Source of the DNA: Clusia tigrina
Taxonomy: Eukaryota > Arthropoda > Insecta > Diptera > Clusiidae
Direction: 5' to 3'
DNA length: 64,000 nucleotides
NCBI GenBank assembly: GCA_920105625.2
Contig: OV050030.1
Span: forward strand, 242,823,889 to 242,887,888
Positions 61,317-64,000 of the stretch are shown in pieces (position 1 is the first letter of the stretch; each line of letters begins with the position of its first letter). The notes below the pieces were generated by a model, which had not been told where the DNA came from, ran no database searches, and was given only the letters and a program-made list of their open reading frames with translations. A program made the translations under genes and the position numbers.

Positions 61317-63668
61317 GATAGGTTTAGGAAGTACCGTATAGAAGTTAGGGCCATTTGAAGTTTTATCAGTGTTCGATTTGGGACTCAAGGCTAGCATAGC
61401 TTTGAGCGATAGCTTAAATTGACAAGAGGCTCGAGTACTTTATTGTTACAAAATTTCAAGGTTTTATGACTGACCAGTAAAAAGTTACAAGCATTTGTAT
61501 GTTGCAAACTTTGATAGGTGTAGGACGTACCGTATAGAAGTTAGGGCCATATGAAGTTTTATCAGTGTTTGATTTGGGACTCAAGGGTAGCATAGCTTTG
61601 AGCGATAGCGTAAATTGACAAGAAACTCGAATACTTTATTGTTACAAAATTTCAAGGTTTTATGACACTCCAGTAAAAAGTTACAAGCATTTGTATGTTG
61701 CAAACTTTGATAGGTGTAGGACGTACCGTATAGAAGTTAGGGCCATTTGAAGCTTTATCAGTGTTTGATTTGGGACTCAAGGGTAGCATGGCTTTGAGAG
61801 ATAGCTTAAATTGGCAAGAGGCTCGAGTACTTTATTGTTACAAAATTTCAAGGTTTTATGACGCTCCAGTAAAAAGTTACAAGCATTTTTATGCTGCAAA
61901 CTTTGATAGGTGTAGGTGGTACCGTATAGAAGATAGGGCCATTTGAAGTTTTATCAGTGTTTGTTTTGGGACTCAAGGGTAGCATAGCTTTGAGCGATAG
62001 CTTAAATTAACAAGAGGCTCGATTACTTTATTGTTACAAAATTTCAAGGCTTTATGACGCTCCAGTAAAAAGTTACAAGCATTTGTATGTTGCAAACTTT
62101 GTTAGGTATAGGATGCACCGTATAGAAGTTAGGGCCATTTTAAGTTTTATCAGTGTTTGATTTGGGACTCAAGGGTAGCATAGCTTTGAGCGATAGCTTA
62201 AATTGACAAGAGGCTCGATTACTTTATTGTTACAAAATTTCAAGGCTTTATGACGCTCCAGTAAAAAGTTACAAGCATTTGTATGTTGCAAACTTTGATA
62301 GGTATAGGATGCACCGTATAGAAGTTAGGGCCATTTGATGTTTTATCAGTGTTTGATTTGGGACTCGAGGGTAGCGTAGATTTGAGCGATAGCTTAAATT
62401 GACAAGAAGCTCCAGTACTTTATTGTTACAAAATTTCAAGGTTTTATGACGCTCCAGTAAAAAGTTACAAGCATTTTTATGTTGCAAACTTTGATAGGTG
62501 TAGGAGGTACCGTATAGAAGATAGGGCCATTTGAAGTTTTATCAGTGTTTGATTTGGGACTCAAGGGTAGCGTAGCTTTGAGCGATAGCTTAAATTGACA
62601 AGAGGCTCGAGTACTTTATTGTTACAAAATTTCAAGGTTTTATGACGCTCCTGTAAAAAGTTACAAGCATTTGTATGTTGCAAACTTTGATAGGTGTAGG
62701 ACGTACCGTATAGAAGTTAGGGCCATTTGAAGTTTTATCAGTGTTTGATTTGGGAATCAAGGGTAGCATAGCTTTGAGCGATAGCTTAAATTGACAAGAG
62801 GCTCGATTACTTTATTGTTACAAAATTTCAAGGCTTTATGACGCTCCAGTAAAAAGTTACAAGCATTTGTATGTTGCAAACTTTGATAGGTATAGGATGC
62901 ACCGTATAGAAGTTAGGGCCATTTGAGTTTTTATCAGTGTTTGATTTGGGACTCAAGGGTAGCATAGCTTTGAGCGATAGCTTAAATTGACAAGAGGCTC
63001 GATTACTTTATTGTTACAAAATTTCAAGGTTTTATGAAGCTCCAGTAAAAAGTTACAAGCATTTGTATGTTGCAAACTTTGATAGGTGTAGGACGTACCG
63101 AATAGAAGTTAGGGCCATTTGAAGTTTTATCAGTGTTTGATTTGGGACTCAAGGGTATCATAGCTTTAAGCGATATCTTAAGTTGACAAGAGGCTCGAGT
63201 ACTTTATTGTTACAAAATTTCAAGGTTTTATGACGCTCCGGTATAAAGTTACAAGCATTTGTATGTTGCAAACTTTGATAGGTGTAGGACGCACCGTATA
63301 GAAGTTAGGGCCATTTGAAGATTTATCAGTGTTTGATTTGGGACTCAAGGGTAGCATAGCTTTGAGCGATAGCTTAAATTGACAAGAGCCTCGAGTACTT
63401 TATTGTTACAAAATTTCAAGGTTTTATGACGCTCCAGTAAAAAGTTACAGGCATTTGTATGTTGCAAACTTTGATAGGTGTGGGACGTACCGTATAGAAG
63501 TTAGGGCCATTTGAAGCTTTATCAGTGTTTGATTTGGGACTCAAGGGTAGCATAGATTTGAGCGATAGCTTAAATTGACAAGAGGCTCGAGTACTTTATT
63601 GTTATAAAATTTCAAGGTTCTATGACGCTCCAGTAAAAATTTACAAGCATTTGTATGTTGCAAACTTT
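61317..63668 (+). repeat. Domain E unit E6 (2,352 bp, 12 monomers)
   Basis: As E5 with three more monomers (61,9xx-62,5xx), among them two GGTATAGGATGCACC monomers and a second GTAGGAGGTACC monomer. Private changes such as TTTGTTTTGGG and AAATTAACAAG mark the inserted part. From 62,571 the order is that of E5 at an offset of 2,352 bp. Confidence 0.85.
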
Positions 63669-64000
63669 GATAGGTTTAGGAAGTACCGTATAGAAGTTAG
63701 GGCCATTTGAAGTTTTATCAGTGTTCGATTTGGGACTCAAGGCTAGCATAGCTTTGAGCGATAGCTTAAATTGACAAGAGGCTCGAGTACTTTATTGTTA
63801 CAAAATTTCAAGGTTTTATGACTGACCAGTAAAAAGTTACAAGCATTTGTATGTTGCAAACTTTGATAGGTGTAGGACGTACCGTATAGAAGTTAGGGCC
63901 ATATGAAGTTTTATCAGTGTTTGATTTGGGACTCAAGGGTAGCATAGCTTTGAGCGATAGCGTAAATTGACAAGAGGCTCGAATACTTTATTGTTACAAA
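63669..64000 (+). repeat. Domain E unit E7, cut by the window end
   Basis: Starts with the GGTTTAGGAAGTACC anchor and continues into the CCATATGAAG / GATAGCGTAAATT monomer, as in E6. The array does not end here. Confidence 0.85.

Larger units (their letters stand above)
1..64000 (+). repeat. 196-bp tandem satellite array, about 327 head-to-tail monomers
   Basis: The whole window is one tandem repeat. TGTAGGAC recurs at 7, 203 and 399, giving a 196-bp period that holds throughout apart from identified indels. Using GATAGGTGTAGGACG as position 1, landmarks are TTTGGGACTCAAGGG (about 61-75), the direct repeat ATAGCTT (80-86 and 93-99), GGCTCGAG (112-119, an XhoI site), AAAATTTCAAGG (134-145), GACGCTCCAG (152-161) and TATGTTGCAAAC (182-193). 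The majority monomer has 73 G+C in 196 (37%). All monomers lie in one orientation, and no unique sequence or mobile element interrupts them. Established knowledge: arrays of nucleosome-length monomers with HORs are typical of eukaryotic centromeric or heterochromatic satellites. Inference: centromeric or pericentromeric DNA. I do not recognise the family. The + strand is an arbitrary choice of monomer direction. Confidence 0.98.
43139..64000 (+). repeat. Satellite domain E: nested HORs with one anchor monomer
   Basis: Domain marks are GTAGGAGGTACCG with GAAGATAGGG, GGTATAGGATGCACC, CTCGATTACTTT, CCGGTATAAAG, GAATGTTGCAATTTTT, AAATTGGCAAG and GAAGCTTTATC. From 49,662 on, an anchor monomer with GGTTTAGGAAGTACC recurs at 49,662, 54,459, 58,181, 59,553, 61,317 and 63,669. 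The spacings are 4,797, 3,722, 1,372, 1,764 and 2,352 bp. Apart from the listed indels these are whole monomer numbers (25, 19, 7, 9, 12). The array continues beyond the right edge. Confidence 0.88.

Noticed and set aside
48538..61946. Forward open frames of 61 codons in domain E (48,538; 53,335; 54,903; 56,078; 57,057; 58,625; 59,997; 61,761)
   Set aside because: All begin at GTG and exist because AATTGACAAG became AATTGGCAAG, which changes a TGA to TGG. No ATG start, no upstream signal and no recognisable domain.
18409..62487. Reverse-strand open frames of about 72 codons (18,409; 22,329; 26,053; 30,599; 33,773; 36,163; 38,326; 40,483; 62,269), several with identical translations
   Set aside because: Most lie in type 9-like monomers, where GGACTCAAGG became GGACTGAAGG and turned the usual reverse-strand TGA into TCA. 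They begin at TTG rather than ATG, run just past one monomer and stop when the frame shifts (196 = 3 x 65 + 1). Identity between copies reflects HOR duplication, not protein selection.
1..64000. Tandem-repeat protein gene (one long repetitive coding region)
   Set aside because: 196 bp is not a multiple of three, so successive monomers fall in different frames, and the common monomer has stops in the frames examined.
1..64000. CRISPR array
   Set aside because: There are no unique spacers: the whole 196 bp is conserved between units, and there are no cas genes.
1..64000. CENP-B box
   Set aside because: I looked for NTTCGNNNNANNCGGGN on both strands of the main monomer types. TTCG occurs in CTTCGATCGATAGC and in GAGTTCGTTATTG, but the CGGG half is absent in both.
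1..64000. Transposable element insertions, LTRs, rDNA or tRNA genes, telomere repeats
   Set aside because: The 196-bp phase can be followed from end to end. Every departure is a small indel made of satellite sequence, so there is no room for foreign DNA.
1..64000. Assembly artefact as the source of the HOR pattern
   Set aside because: Copies carry distinct private substitutions and indels that combine consistently (lengths close to the base), which collapsed or looped assembly would not produce. Exact copy numbers could still be wrong without read support.

Overview
This window is one uninterrupted, head-to-tail tandem satellite array. I found no protein-coding gene, RNA gene, transposable element or unique DNA in 64 kb. 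The repeat unit is 196 bp, shown by the constant spacing of landmarks such as TGTAGGAC (positions 7, 203, 399 and onward). About 327 monomers fit, all in the same orientation. My hand-built majority monomer is about 37% GC. It is rich in G over C on the + strand (47 G, 26 C) and keeps five CpGs. A homogenised satellite of nucleosome-repeat length with higher-order repeats (HORs) points to a eukaryotic nuclear genome, most likely centromeric, pericentromeric or other constitutive heterochromatin. I do not recognise the family and cannot name the organism; plant or animal are both possible.

The array is a mosaic of five domains that differ in diagnostic variants and HOR organisation. Domain A (1-16,477) has GAAGATTTATC-type and TTCAAAAATTTC-type monomers, with two tandem pairs of 9-monomer units (1,764 and 1,766 bp) and an interspersed 2,550-bp repeat. 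Domain B (16,478-26,668) is the clearest HOR: twelve monomer types in fixed order, in five successive copies of 12, 8, 12, 7 and 11 monomers. The short copies are clean internal deletions of the 12-mer. Domain C (26,669-42,159) has a 5,564-bp unit (28 monomers plus two 38-bp insertions) repeated in tandem with internal gains and losses, then a 2,163-bp tandem duplication. Domain D (42,160-43,138) is a short run of near-consensus monomers with no HOR that I could see. Domain E (43,139-64,000) starts with a 6,523-bp unit and continues as units of 4,797, 3,722, 1,372, 1,764 and 2,352 bp that all share one anchor monomer.

Indels act as lineage tags. These are a 38-bp insertion in three monomers, an 11-bp insertion, a 4-bp deletion, 31-bp deletions (165-bp monomers) at five sites, 7-bp deletions at three sites, 34-bp deletions at two sites and one 81-bp monomer. 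Unit lengths computed from them agree exactly with observed offsets; for example 34 monomers minus 141 bp gives 6,523 bp. This supports repeated unequal exchange or segmental amplication at several scales.

The short open frames in the window are products of the repeat. Each needs a GTG or TTG start and exists only where a point change removes a recurring stop codon. Since 196 is 3x65+1, no frame can stay in phase across monomers. The most unusual sequence-level signal is that different subfamilies have independently turned the same 17-bp site into a GATC-centred near-palindrome.
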